This document shows, one piece after another, positions 10,540 through 21,740 of a DNA stretch of 64,000 bases; position 1 is the stretch's first letter; every line of letters begins with the position of its first letter. The stretch covers positions 105,028,001 through 105,092,000 of the forward strand of contig JBITNC010000001.1 in assembly GCA_050084985.1 (NCBI GenBank), read 5' to 3'. The notes beneath the pieces were generated by a model. That model did no database searches. It had not been told where the DNA came from and saw only the letters and a program-made list of their open reading frames with translations. The DNA is from Nageia nagi. Lineage: Eukaryota; Pinophyta. Both the position numbers and the translations under genes were made by a program.

Positions 10540-11830
10540 CCTTTATTTTGAATTTTTTTTATGGGTACTACAAGATCATCTCATCAATTGGTAATGTTTC
10601 AAAAAGATCCTATTGATAGGAATAGGCAATTCCTAGGACCTGGTAATATCTTGCAATTTGAATGCATTACTTTGCATGGATTGAGTGATGATGTAAGGTC
10701 CGCTCCAAAGAGAATCATTTTTTTGGTGTCTTCTAGGGTTTGCTCTTTCCTCATCCCATTTGAAAATAATATCACCTAGTTCAAACTTCACTTGAGAAGA
10801 ATTTTTCTTATCAAACCACTTCTTGACTATGTGCTGGTGATGCTAGAATGATTCATATGCTTTGTTCAAATCTTCTTCCAATTTTAAGAGCTAGCTATAC
10901 CTGGATTGTAGTGGCTCAAAGTGATGGTCCTCCATTTCTTGCAAGATTTTCAATGTTGGTAACTTCATATGTATTGGCAACATAGTCTTTTACCATATAC
11001 CAATGCATATGGGGATGTATTTATTACTAAATTTATGTTGATCCTATCTACCCATAATGCAAAGTTTAATTATGTATGCCATTATTTTGGATTCCCTTCA
11101 ATTGTGTTCTTGATGATCTAGGTTAGATTTTTGTTAGTTGATTTAGATAACTTGTTACCTTGTGGTTAATGGTTTGAAGAGAATAATTAGTACACTCCAT
11201 ATTGAGCCATAAAGCTTGACTAGTTACCTCCAATAAATGCTAAGCCATTGTTTGATACAATAGTTTGTGGAATTCCAAAGTGAGTGATTATCTTTTTAAT
11301 CATTTCTATCATTGCTTCTTGATCTACATTTTTATATGGCATAGCCTTTTACCATATAGTGAAGTAATCTATTGTAGTCAAAATGAACTTGTGGCCTACC
11401 AAATAATTTGGGTTTATAACACCAATGAAGTCCATACCCCATTATTGAAAGGGTTCTTTGACTACCACAAGTTTAAGAGGCATTGTAGCTTGTATCCTCT
11501 TTCCCACAAATCTATTGCATTTGTCACACATTCTTAGGTAATCTTGAATGAATCTTGAAACATAATGGGATAAAAATATCAAACTTGTAATACTTTTGCT
11601 ATTGTAGTTGGTCCACTATAATGCTCGCTAGAGAATTTGTAATGAAATTTATACAATATTCTATGGGATTCATCTTGATTCAAACATATTTGTAGGGTTT
11701 GATCAAAATTTTTTCCATACATATGGTCATCTATCATGATAAACTTGAGGGCATGCAACTTGAATCTCCTTCTTTGAAATTTGTCCAAAGCTTTAGGGCA
11801 CCTACTAGTTTGAAAATAAAATGTGATTTA
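10540..11830 (-). pseudogene. Element B integrase (catalytic residues lost)
   Basis: 11,579-11,788 encodes the HHCC zinc domain: CLNQDESHRILYKFH, SSEHYSGPTTIAKVL, then MCDKCNRFVGKR, with both His and both Cys present. The core follows: WGMDFIGVINPN (first Asp kept), then FGIPQTIVSNNGLAFIGGN, where SDNG is expected, so the second Asp is Asn. The region PQGNKLSKSTNKNL has Lys where the catalytic Glu belongs. Integrase would join element DNA to the genome; two of its three active-site acids are gone. Confidence 0.8.
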
Positions 11831-11889
11831 TTTAATTCTATCATTTTCTTAATTGAGTTGCTATTCATCCTCCATAAGAGTGATCATAT

Positions 11890-13150
11890 ATGAATCTTTA
11901 GCTATATTTTCATAGAGAGCTCTATTTCTGATTAGTTTTGTTGGCTTAAATTCTATATCATATTCTATTATTTTAGTAATCCAATCAGTCTTTCTTTCAT
12001 CTAAATCTCCTTGTATAACATAATTTCTTACATTTGGATGTATAGTAAATACAAGGATTCTATTATGGGAGACATAATGCTTGAATTTTTTAAGCCCTTT
12101 TATTATGCAAAATACTTATTTTTCAATAAATGAGTACCTTTGCTGGTGTTGATGTAGTGTTTGACTATGAAAGGCAATCAAATGTTCTTCATTGTTGTCA
12201 TCCTTTTGTGCTAAAATTACAACAATGCTCCTATCTGCTCTATGTACATACATGATGAAATCTTTTGCCATATTAGGATTTTTAAGCACAGGAGCTTCTG
12301 TTATAGCCTTTTTTATTTCTTTTAAGGCTACTTGTTCTTCATATGACCAAGAAAATACAACATCTTTCTTTAGCATTGAAGTGAATGGAGATATAATCTC
12401 TAAAAAATTATTGATGAATTTTCTAACAAAATTGATTTGACTAAGGAAAGATTGTAAGGCCTTCTTATTGGAGGGAAATGGCAATACTTTTATAGCTTTT
12501 ACTCTATCTAGATCAAATGCTAGTCCCTCTTTTGTGATAAGTGGCTAAGTAATTTTCCTTTTTGACCATAAAAATTGATTTTTTTAGATTTATTAAAATG
12601 CCAAATTTCATTCATTTTTCAAAGACTTGTCTAAGATGTTCCAAGTGATCATTTTTTATTTTGAAGAAAATTATGATATCATTTAGATAGATCAATATAA
12701 TCTTATTTATTAGTTCACTAAATGCATGATCGATGGCTCTTTGAAAGGTAGCTTTTGCATTAAAAAGACCAAATGGCATTCTTTGAAAAGCAAATGTCCC
12801 CCATTTAATTGTAAATGCAATTTTGAATTGATCTTCATATTTCAAACAAATCTAGTTAAATCTTGAGTAAGCATTAATTATTGAAAAAAGCAAGCTCCAG
12901 CTATTGTATGTAGGATTTGCTCCATAGGAGGGAGAGGATAATTATCTTTAAGAGACACTTTGTTCAAATTTTTGAAATCAACATAGAGTCTAATTTCTCC
13001 ACTCCTCTTTTTGATAGAAACTAGATTTGCAACCCAAGAAGAATGCTTGATAGCATAAATAATTATTGTATCAAATAACTTGATTAACTCTTATTTCATA
13101 GCTTCCTTAATTTTTGGTTTGACTAGTCTTTGTTTTTGCCTATATGGTTT
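11890..13150 (-). pseudogene. Element B reverse transcriptase and RNase H
   Basis: 12,612-12,845 is open and reads GTFAFQRMPFGLFNAKATFQ, then the active site IYLNDIIIFFK, where YLDD is expected: the first Asp of the pair is Asn. 12,116-12,484 holds the thumb and RNase H start (FVRKFINNFL, FSWSYEEQVALKEIKKAITE, APVLKNPN). Below it the frame continues to RKTDWITKIIEYDIEFKPTK, the end of RNase H. A frameshift lies near 12,850. Upstream, the N-terminal RT motif KPYRQKQRLVKPKIKEAM is visible. Confidence 0.8.
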
Positions 13151-13159
13151 GACATCTAG

Positions 13160-14200
13160 TTCAAGCTCAATTATGTGTTGGATGACACTCTTGTCATACA
13201 TCTTAAGATCATCATAATTCTAGATAATTATTTGGAAAAACTTATGATAAATTTGAGATATAAAAAACTTTTCTATATCAAAACACTTTGAACCAACTTT
13301 TATATACTTTCTAGGTTCTACTTTCAGCTTAACATAATTCTCCTTAAGGATGGCCACAAACTTAGCCTTTTGGATATCTTTTGAATCAAAAAATCTTTCA
13401 AAAGAGAGAAATCCTTTTGTTATAATATTGTTTTTGAGTATAATAACATCCAATTCTTAGAAATAATCAGGTATTTAATGAATACCAAAAGTGTGAGCCA
13501 CTTCTTCATCCATGAAGAAGTTCATAATATGCTCATCAAAATCAAATATTTGCTAAAACTTTGTAGCATTAGGTATTGAAGGCCTACATTGAATTTTGAC
13601 TCCAAGAGCTCCTTTTTTATAATGAGTAGGATTATAATGTGCCCCTCTTCTAGCAAGTGTTTAAGCTATTTAGTAGTACCTTCTAGGAACATATATAAAA
13701 TTGATAGCCAAAAATGACTCCAATAAATCCCACACTCTATTCCTATAGTTATTCAAATAATGATGTTTTGCACTAATTTTATTTCTAACCTACTTAATAA
13801 TTAGTTTTGAATTAGTATGGAAAATCAAGAACCTAATTCCTATACTGATTACTTTAAATAACCCTAAATAAAGGGCTTCATACTTAGCAGCATTATTTGT
13901 ACAAGTCCATGTGAGTTTAAAGAAGAATATTTTAGTATTTCCCTTTGGATATTTGAACACCACTCCAGCTCCACATCCATGTTTACATCAAGATCCATCA
14001 AAATACATTATCCATATCTGATGTTCTTTATCAGCAATGATTGAGATTGGCTAAGTTTTCTCATATAAATAATAATTTCCTATATGATCATCTATGACCT
14101 AATAATTTAGATAATTTATTAAAATAACTTCAATTGTTAGTAGTGATTCCCTTAGTATGTCTCTTTCAAATACTTCCACTAGTTGTGGATCATTCATACA
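13160..14200 (-). pseudogene. Element B archaeal-type RNase H and linker to RT
   Basis: From 14,200 downward the frame shows IWIMYFDGS, a stop, CKHGCGAGVVF, then TCTNNAAKYEALYLGL, then FLIFHTNSKLIIK. The last should contain G-D-S, so the catalytic Asp is Asn. Next comes YVPRRYY, a stop, IA, matching element A including the position of that stop. The linker at 13,220-13,453 (VIILKNNIITKGFLSFERFF) leads to NYDDLKMYDKSVIQH just before RT. This confirms the order aRNH then RT in this family. Confidence 0.75.
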
Positions 14201-14441
14201 ATTTTGTTCAATGATCCTTTTGAGATGGATAATTTTGGTGCCTTCATTTAGAATTTTTACCTATTTTTCCTAGAAAAGAAGTAGAAGGTGATTGTAGTCT
14301 AAAGTTAGGTATCCTCCCAATTTAGCAATAAATTTTCTAGAAAGACATATTCTGAATAAAGGTGGAAGATTAACTACAATAATATCTTGGACAACATGAA
14401 TATTAAGGAAACCATTTAAATTTATTTGAACTCCTTTGACA

Positions 14442-14993
14442 CTAACCAACTACATCTACTAAGGAAGAATTTAATTTTTTGACACCATCAATACATATTG
14501 TAATATATAGCTTCATTTCATTTGCAACAACTTTAGAGATCATAGTTATTGTAGCTTCAGTATCAATCATATATTTGTTCACTACCCAACCTTCTAGTCT
14601 TAGAGATAAATAGAAAGGTGGGGGTCTTGTTATACCTATTAGAGAAGGAGGGACATCTTTAGACATTGCATAAATAGGATTCTCTTCATTTACCTTTTTT
14701 TTACTATTTTTTAGCTTCAAAGCTTCTTGCAAAAGATCTAATTGACCTATTATATTTAATTCATCAAACATGGGCATCCTAGGAGTTTTCTTTAATTCTT
14801 CCACAATATTGTATGGAGCATATGGGATTAACTTACTTGGTTCTTCTTGTTGATGTGTTCTAAAATGTTGAGTAGCCTTTTCTTTATGATAATCACTAAT
14901 AAAAATATATCTTAATGTACTAGATATCTTCTCCTTTGGAACTTCCTTTCTAGCTGTAGTGGGATTTGTTTCAACCAAGGCATTAGTACCCAT
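14442..14993 (-). pseudogene. Element B gag end and aspartic protease
   Basis: A 183-codon open stretch, the longest pol segment in element B. It includes NIIGQLDLLQEALKLKN, the gag-protease spacer shared with A, then LRLEGWVVNKYMIDTEATIT followed by MISKVVANEM. The retropepsin triad should read D-T-G; it reads D-T-E, one G-to-A change, so the enzyme is inactive. Downstream ICIDGVKKLNSSLVDVVG matches the A copy. Confidence 0.75.
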
Positions 14994-14999
14994 ATTTGA

Positions 15000-16680
15000 T
15001 GGAATAGTACCTAGATTTAATAAAACTTGATGTTATTGGTTCTAATATTGAGCTAAGGGAGCTCTAGTTTTCTTAGGTTTAGGTTGTACTTTAGTGAATG
15101 CTTGATATTATTGAGTGGCTTGGGGTTGCTATGGAACTATTGAATAAGTTGCTCTAGTTTAAACATAATTTACTTGTTCTCTAGCATATCTTAAAAGCCA
15201 AAATTTCACCATTATGAGATCAGTAGGAGCATCTAATGTAGGTTCCACCATCTAGTTAAAATGTAAGCCCAAGTACTGATATTGATACACTACATGTGAA
15301 TCTAGAAAGTGAGGAGCTAAACATGGTGGACACAATTTCACAATGCCCAAAGCAACACTATCTATAGAACTAGTCATAAAAACATTTTCAATTATTTTGG
15401 AGGGATTTATATATTCTAGTTGGTTGACCTTGGGTTAGAATCTTGGTTGATACTAATTATCATATATTCTATAATTAAAACCATGATTATTCTTTTCTTT
15501 TAGAGTAAGCTTATTGGTTAGATTCTTGATAGTTACCTCCAACTACATTATTCTTTCCTATTCTTGAGATTTAGGTTTAGCACCAATAATTATGGATGTA
15601 AGAGTAGGTAATGCTCATAACTAGTTTTGGATAATAGGTTTGGGAGGAGGTTGTAAGGCCAAAACTCTAGGGTGACCTATTTGTGAGCTTATTTAGGAGG
15701 CAAATTCAAAAATAAAGGCATGATTATTCTAGGTTGCATTTTACTAGAGGAAACCAAGGTATGTTTTATGGTTTTTACTATTTGGTAAACATGTGGGAAT
15801 GTATCTCCTTGGTAAACATATGGAAATGTATCTCCTAACATAATAATGAGCATATTGAGGTTAGAAAGGAATACCTTCTTATAATACACTAAATCTTGTG
15901 CATTTGTTGATCTAATTCTTATTGGTATGGACTTCCATTTCTTTCAAATCTAATATTGAAATCATCAATGGATTCATGAGGATGTCTTTTGATAGATGCT
16001 ATAAGGCTAAGGAATATGTTATCATCACCATCTACAACAAATATTTTAATTAATAACTAACATAGCTCTCCCCATTAATTTATAAATTAGGGAGTAAGAG
16101 TTATGAACCACTCAGTTGCTTTATCCTCAAAAGAGTGTGATAGTATTCTAGTCATCATGGTTTCATTAGTAATATCAAAGCTTGAAGCTAACAAAGATAC
16201 ATCTTGATAATATTCATATGGTATATTTTCAAAGCCATCATACTTAGGTAAAACTTTGAAAGTTGCTCAAGGTATAGGAGGGAATTAGTAGCAACAACTA
16301 AAGAATGACCATTATTCTAGGTCAAAAAATCTGCTAGTTGAACCATACTTGGAGAGTGGATAGAAGATGAAGGATTTTTAGAGACTAAGTCAAATACAAC
16401 TGATAATGGGATTTCCCTTATGGGGATAAAAAGAGATATAACCCAAGAAATCTTTCACCTAGTCCTCCTATGAGGAATTGATAGCTCTTGAAATCTAGGT
16501 TATCTAAGGGAATTTTTGACACTACTTCTAGTTAGTCTATGTTCTAGAGGTTTTAGGGTTCAAAATAGTGACTAGTTGATAGCAAAGTTGAAAATAAGGT
16601 TAAAATAACCTTTTAATTTTGAAGAATTTAATTAATAGCCCACCAAATAAGGATATCAAGCCTAACTATGCTTGCTAAAT
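15000..16680 (-). pseudogene. Element B gag, broken, start codon lost
   Basis: Colinear with the gag of element A. 15,170-15,400 repeats the segment ending FWLLRYAREQ. Near 16,300-16,680 the frame reads SSVKNSLR and FQELSIPHRRTR and ends at the gag start. At the position aligned to A's ATG this copy has different bases, so its start codon is gone. The open stretch at 15,689-15,889 (66 codons) contains a repeated PYVYQ/PHVYQ duplication absent from A. Stops and frameshifts throughout. Confidence 0.6.
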
Positions 16681-16689
16681 ATGGAATTT

Positions 16690-17820
16690 AGCTTGTTCAT
16701 CCCATTAGGTATGCCAAAAATGGAACTAGCTATTGTTGATTAGTATAGCATAATCTCAAAGTATTTGATTTAGTTTTGTTCTCCATTTCTTGTAATGGTA
16801 AGTTCCTTGAAATACCAGAAGGTGGTGGGAATGTGCTTGTGATGGTTTTCTACCCAGTCTCCAATTTATAGGCCAGTTCCTATCTATTTTTAAGGTTAAA
16901 AGTAACTAAAAAGAAATGAAAGGATAAAGAGTTATAGAAAAGAGACAAATAAATAAAAATAGATTTAAAATAAGAAATATATAATATACCTATAGCAATC
17001 CATGGCCAATATTACAAATATTAAGCTATCTTGCACCTAGGGTCTTGCAATCATAATACATAGCCATAATTTGAAGAAAATAATTCACACATAACATTCA
17101 CAAAAGTAATAAATAGCCACTTGTTACAAGATGGTAAAATTATTATCTATTTATATTATCATATGTGAAAAAATCTTATAGATTTGGGCAAATTTGCTAG
17201 AATGTTTAATCCTTTGATCTCTAGAAGTTAGCTATTTATACATCCTTCCCCCCTTCTTGGGTGGTTATGTTTTATTAATATACATAATTGCTCACATTGA
17301 ATGAAGCAATTAAATTAGCACTATTTACAATAAATACTACAACTATGTTAGATTACATAGTGAATAAGTACCAACAACATGACTATCTAGGAATTTGCAA
17401 TTTCTAAATAGTCATGTTCATAGAGCTACAATCCTTTTGACATATCATTGATTACTACTTCTTCAGCCCTATATTTGATTTAATATGGCACTATAGCTAA
17501 CTGAATAATTATTTATTTTCAAATTGATGGGTATGATTTGGTACTATGCTCTGTTGGTTTCTATCTACTTCTCTACAACCTTTATGATCTCTACTGAAGA
17601 TGTTAGTAATTAGATTAATGGTGGTTGGTAAACATTATATCAACTTGGTTTAAAAAGAAACTACCATTGTTATGTGAAAATGAGTTCGTTTTGATACATT
17701 AATAGGGCCCCAAGTGTCAAAAACTTAAGATAAAGTGGAATCAAGTGTTTCTTCTTATGCATTACTCTTACCTTTACTTGGTGGGTTCTATTTTCTTCAT
17801 TCAAGCTTTATTGATGATCT
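16690..17820 (-). other. Element B 5' non-coding region
   Basis: No gene. Similar along its length to 3456-4639 of element A. It probably contains the leader and inner part of the LTR. I could not identify a primer-binding site. Confidence 0.5.
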
Positions 17821-17823
17821 ACC

Positions 17824-18305
17824 TCTTTCGAGACTTGCTAATTTTAGTTAAAAATTATGACATCATCACTTAGAATTAGTGGACTCTATTTGATTTCTTC
17901 ATAAATCTTCATCCATTGTTGGTTTTTATGAGACTCAATAATTTTAGTTAAAAATTATGATGTCATCACTTAAAATTGATGGGCTCCATTTGATGTCTTC
18001 ATAAATCTTCATCTATCATTGGTTATTTTGGAACCCACTTATTTCAATCAAAAATTATGATGTCATCACTTAGAATCGATGGGTTCTATTTGATATCTTC
18101 ATAAATCTTCACCCACCATTGCTTGTTTTGAGACCCATTGATTTCAATAAAAAATTATTATATCATCATTTAGAATTGATGGACTCTATTTGATATCTTC
18201 ATAAATCTTCACCCATAATTGCTGGTTTTGGAACTTGCTAATTTTAGTCAAAAATTATGATGTCATCACTCAAAATCAGCAAGCTCTGTTACATGTCTTG
18301 GGTCT
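17824..18305. repeat. 100-bp tandem repeat, 5 copies (element B)
   Basis: Anchor strings of the form (c/t)g(a/g)(g/a)ac occur at 17,829, 17,929, 18,029, 18,129 and 18,229, an exact 100-bp step. Units share aaaaattatgatgtcatcac and atctTcataaatcttca-like parts. It is the same unit as in element A at 4640-4925, but with five copies instead of three. Confidence 0.88.
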
Positions 18306-18349
18306 AAATTTATACAACTCCAAGACATTTATACTAATAATTCTTGGAC

Positions 18350-18612
18350 ACTCTAAAGGAATGAATATAACTCTTAGATACTTGTATTTACATAACTCTT
18401 GGGCACTCGAAGAGAAAGAAAATAACTCTCAAACACTCTTTTTACAATTCTTAGGCACTCTAAGTGAAAGAAAATAACTCCTAGACACTTGTATTTACAA
18501 TTTTTGGGCACTCTAAGAGAAAAAATTAACTCTCAAACACTTGTATTTACAATTCTTGAGCACTCTAAGAGAAAGAAAATAACTCCTAGACACTCTTAAG
18601 AGAAAGAAATGA
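18350..18612. repeat. 52-bp tandem repeat, about 5 copies (element B)
   Basis: The string gcactc recurs at 18,403, 18,455, 18,508 and 18,560, steps of 52, 53 and 52. The unit combines actcttgggcactctaag and a cacttgtatttacaa half related to the 26-bp unit of element A, so it looks like a dimer of that unit that diverged. Confidence 0.8.
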
Positions 18613-18696
18613 GAACAAAAGGAATTGATAAGAATGAAAGAATAAAAGAATAATTTTGTATTACCTCAATTTAGAGTGTAATTATGAAAGAATACA

Positions 18697-19860
18697 ACCT
18701 TCCTTGCACCCTTTGGTCTCTTTTCATTATGCTTACCATAGCAACAAAATTAGAAGCATCTTGAAATCCTTTATGAGTTACTTAAATTTGGTTTATTTGT
18801 GATCCTATGGTGTTTTCTTGATATTGAGAAAGTGGGTTTTGATATATTCCTAGATTTTGATTAGGGATAGTCAATGGGTTATCTACCTATAATCTTCTTT
18901 GATCAATCAAATCTTGAACCTTATGTTGTAATATTCTACACTTGCCTATATTATGACCTTTTTGATGATGATAATGGCAATAATCATTCTCAATGTACCA
19001 TTTACTATATCTTACGTATGGCCTTTCATGTCATATTTTAGGTAATATAATAATTTGATGGTCCATCAATTTTTTTAAAATATCATAAAGATATTCAATA
19101 AAAGGAGTTTCTAGGGGGTGGCCTGGGTTTTCTTTCTTCATTTTGGAGAGTAGGTGTATTTTGTGGAGGGTTTGGTTCTCCATCTTTAAGATAAAAGCTT
19201 TATTAGCAGGCATTGGTTTTGTTGATTATTCTATCTTATTTATATTTCTAACGTAAGGCTTTTTATTTTTACCCTTTAGTTCTCCATCATGGATTTTAAC
19301 CTTTTTGATTACAACAACTTGAGAAATTGCTTCCTCAAATGTCTTGTGTTGTTCAATCAATAAGGCACTAGCAATGGCTCTTAGATAACTTTGATTAAAT
19401 ATATTCACTAGTTCTTCTTATGGTAGAGTATAAGGCATGCTTGTCAAAATCATCCTCAATCTTGAAATAAATCTATAACTATCTCATCTTAGAACTATTG
19501 TATCTTATGAGATTAGTTATGGAAGTTTTGTCTATAATATTTATCTAAAGTGTTCTAAAAAAAATTAGCCAATTGTGCATATGCTATGATACTATGTTTA
19601 GTTAAGTTATTGTACCAATCCATCACTTATCCAACAAGGGTCATAGGAAAGATACATAACATCAAAGATCATTGTTAAAAATTATATAACTTGAATATTT
19701 AAAAAATATTAGATGTTCTTTAGGATCTTCCTTTCCTTCGAAAAATTCAATTTTTGGAATTTTGAATTTAAAAGGGATATCTATTTAGGAACAATTGGGT
19801 GTATGAGCTCATTACAAATTGTTTCATAAGATATTTTATGCTTATTTTATTGATGTAACA
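18697..19860 (-). pseudogene. Element D gag, left-most copy (core, zinc knuckle, downstream part)
   Basis: Read downward from 19,860: FKIPKIEFFEGKEDPKEHLI in the intact sister copies, a capsid helix LMLCIFPMTLVGQVMDWYNN, then 19,226-19,408 (SQSYLRAIAS-like, EEAISQVVVIKKVKIHDGEL) and 19,031-19,213 (MPANKAFILKMENQ, ending KKLMDHQIIILPKI). After one stop comes DYCHYHHQKGHNIGKCRILQ, a C-x2-H, H, C knuckle, followed by HKVQDLIDQ. Unlike other copies it continues past the repeat edge (18,852) as NPLSQYQENTIGSQI and MVSIMKRDQR, until element B cuts it at 18,696. Confidence 0.7.
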
Positions 19861-20350
19861 TCATTTAAATCTATATTAATCTCTTATCAAAGTCATTGGT
19901 TGGTTGTGTAGGAATGATAGGATTTTTATTATCCCTATTACCTTCCCTTTGTTCATTTGTTGGAAATGATTGGTAACTTTTTTCAGAAGGTGTTTGATCA
20001 CCATAATAATTTGTATTATATGGTGGAGTAGGTGAAGGAGGTTTATATGGAGGTAAATGTTGTTTCCCTATTGATATAAAGGTGTAATAGAGTGATATTT
20101 TATTGATGTAACATCATTTAAATCTATATTAATCTCTTATCAAAGTCATTGGTTGGTTGTGTAGGAATGATAGGATTTTTATTATCCCTATTACCTTCCC
20201 TTTGTTCATTTGTTGGAAATGATTGGTAACTTTTTTCAGAAGGTGTTTGATCACCATAATAATTTGTATTATATGGTGGAGTAGGTGAAGGAGGTTTATA
20301 TGGAGGTAAATGTTGTTTCCCCTATTGATATAAAGGTGTAATAGAGTGAT
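19845..20350. repeat. Inner 253-bp direct duplication within the 1.5-kb unit
   Basis: ttttattgatgtaacatcat starts at 19,845 and again at 20,098, so about 253 bp is doubled. The same doublet occurs in other units (21,347 and 21,598; near 27,297 and 27,540; near 28,787 and 29,035). The right-most unit, at about 30,285-30,540, has it once. On the minus strand the segment encodes a Pro/Asn-rich linker of gag. Confidence 0.85.
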
Positions 20351-21740
20351 AGATTTTGATTAGGGATAGTCAATGGGTTATCTACCTATAATCTTCTTTG
20401 ATCAATCAAATCTTGAACCTTATGTTGTAATATTCTACACTTGCCTATATTATGACCTTTTTGATGATGATAATGGCAATAATCATTCTCAATGTACCAT
20501 TTACTATATCTTACGTATGGCCTTTCATGTCATATTTTAGGTAATATAATAATTTGATGGTCCATCAATTTTTTTAAAATATCATAAAGATATTCAATAA
20601 AAGGAGTTTCTAGGGGGTGGCCTGGGTTTTCTTTCTTCATTTTGGAGAGTAGGTGTATTTTTTGGAGGGTTTGGTTCTCCATCTTTAAGATAAAAGCTTT
20701 ATTAGCAGGCATTGGTTTTGTTGATTATTCTATCTTATTTATATTTCTAACGTAAGGCTTTTTATTTTTACCCTTTAGTTCTCCATCATGGATTTTAACC
20801 TTTTTGATTACAACAACTTGAGAAATTGCTTCCTCAAATGTCTTGTGTTGTTCAATCAATAAGGCACTAGCAATGGCTCTTAGATAACTTTGATTAAATA
20901 TATTCACTAGTTCTTCTTATGGTAGAGTATAAGGCATGCTTGTCAAAATCATCCTCAATCTTGAAATAAATCTATAACTATCTCATCTTAGAACTATTGT
21001 ATCTTATGAGATTAGTTATGGAAGTTTTGTCTATAATATTTATTCTAAAGTGTTCTAAAAAAAATTAGCCAATTGTGCATATGCTATGATACTATGTTTA
21101 GTTAAGTTATTGTACCAATCCATCACTTATCCAACAAGGGTCATAGGAAAGATACATAACATCAAAGAATCATTGTTAAAAATTATATAACTTGAATATT
21201 TAAAAAATATTAGATGTTCTTTAGGATCTTCCTTTCCTTCGAAAAATTCAATTTTTGGAATTTTGAATTTAAAAGGGATATCTATCTTAGGAACAATTGG
21301 GTGTATGAGCTCATTACAAATTGTTTCATAAGATATTTTATGCTTATTTTATTGATGTAACATCATTTAAATCTATATTAATCTCTTATCAAAGTCATTG
21401 GTTGGTTGTGTAGGAATGATAGGATTTTTATTATCCCTATTACCTTCCCTTTGTTCATTTGTTGGAAATGATTGGTAACTTTTTTCAGAAGGTGTTTGAT
21501 CACCATAATAATTTGTATTATATGTGGAGTAGGTGAAGGAGGTTTATATGGAGGTAAATGTTGTTTCCCATATTGATATAAAGGTAATAGAGTGATATTT
21601 TATTGATGTAACATCATTTAAATCTATATTAATCTCTTATCAAAGTCATTGGTTGGTTGTGTAGGAATGATAGGATTTTTATTATCCCTATTACCTTCCC
21701 TTTGTTCATTTGTTGGAAATGATTGGTAACTTTTTTCAGA
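20351..21740 (-). pseudogene. Element D gag, second clean copy
   Basis: Nearly identical to the left-most copy. The two 60-codon open stretches recur at 20,530-20,712 and 20,725-20,907, with one residue changed in the first (TLQKIHLL for TLHKIHLL). The zinc knuckle DYCHYHHQKGHNIGKC is at about 20,440-20,500. Capsid frames above 20,907 carry a few single-base length differences from the first copy. Confidence 0.7.

Larger units (their letters stand above)
9700..18696 (-). mobile_element. Element B: nearly complete but dead Ty3/gypsy (Tat-like) retrotransposon
   Basis: Minus-strand order: 5' region with two tandem arrays, gag, protease, aRNH, linker, RT, RNase H, integrase, C-terminal tail. 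It is the same family as element A, sharing arrays, gag spacer, protease region and linker. The 5' edge is set at 18,696, where similarity with A ends after GAATACA. The next bases (18,697 on) are gag of element D, so B inserted there. The 3' end near 9,700 is not resolved and no 3' LTR with the arrays is visible. Catalytic residues are lost in protease, aRNH, RT and integrase. Confidence 0.8.

Noticed and set aside
12192-12440. 82-codon plus-strand frame
   Set aside because: Antisense of the RT thumb/RNase H of element B.
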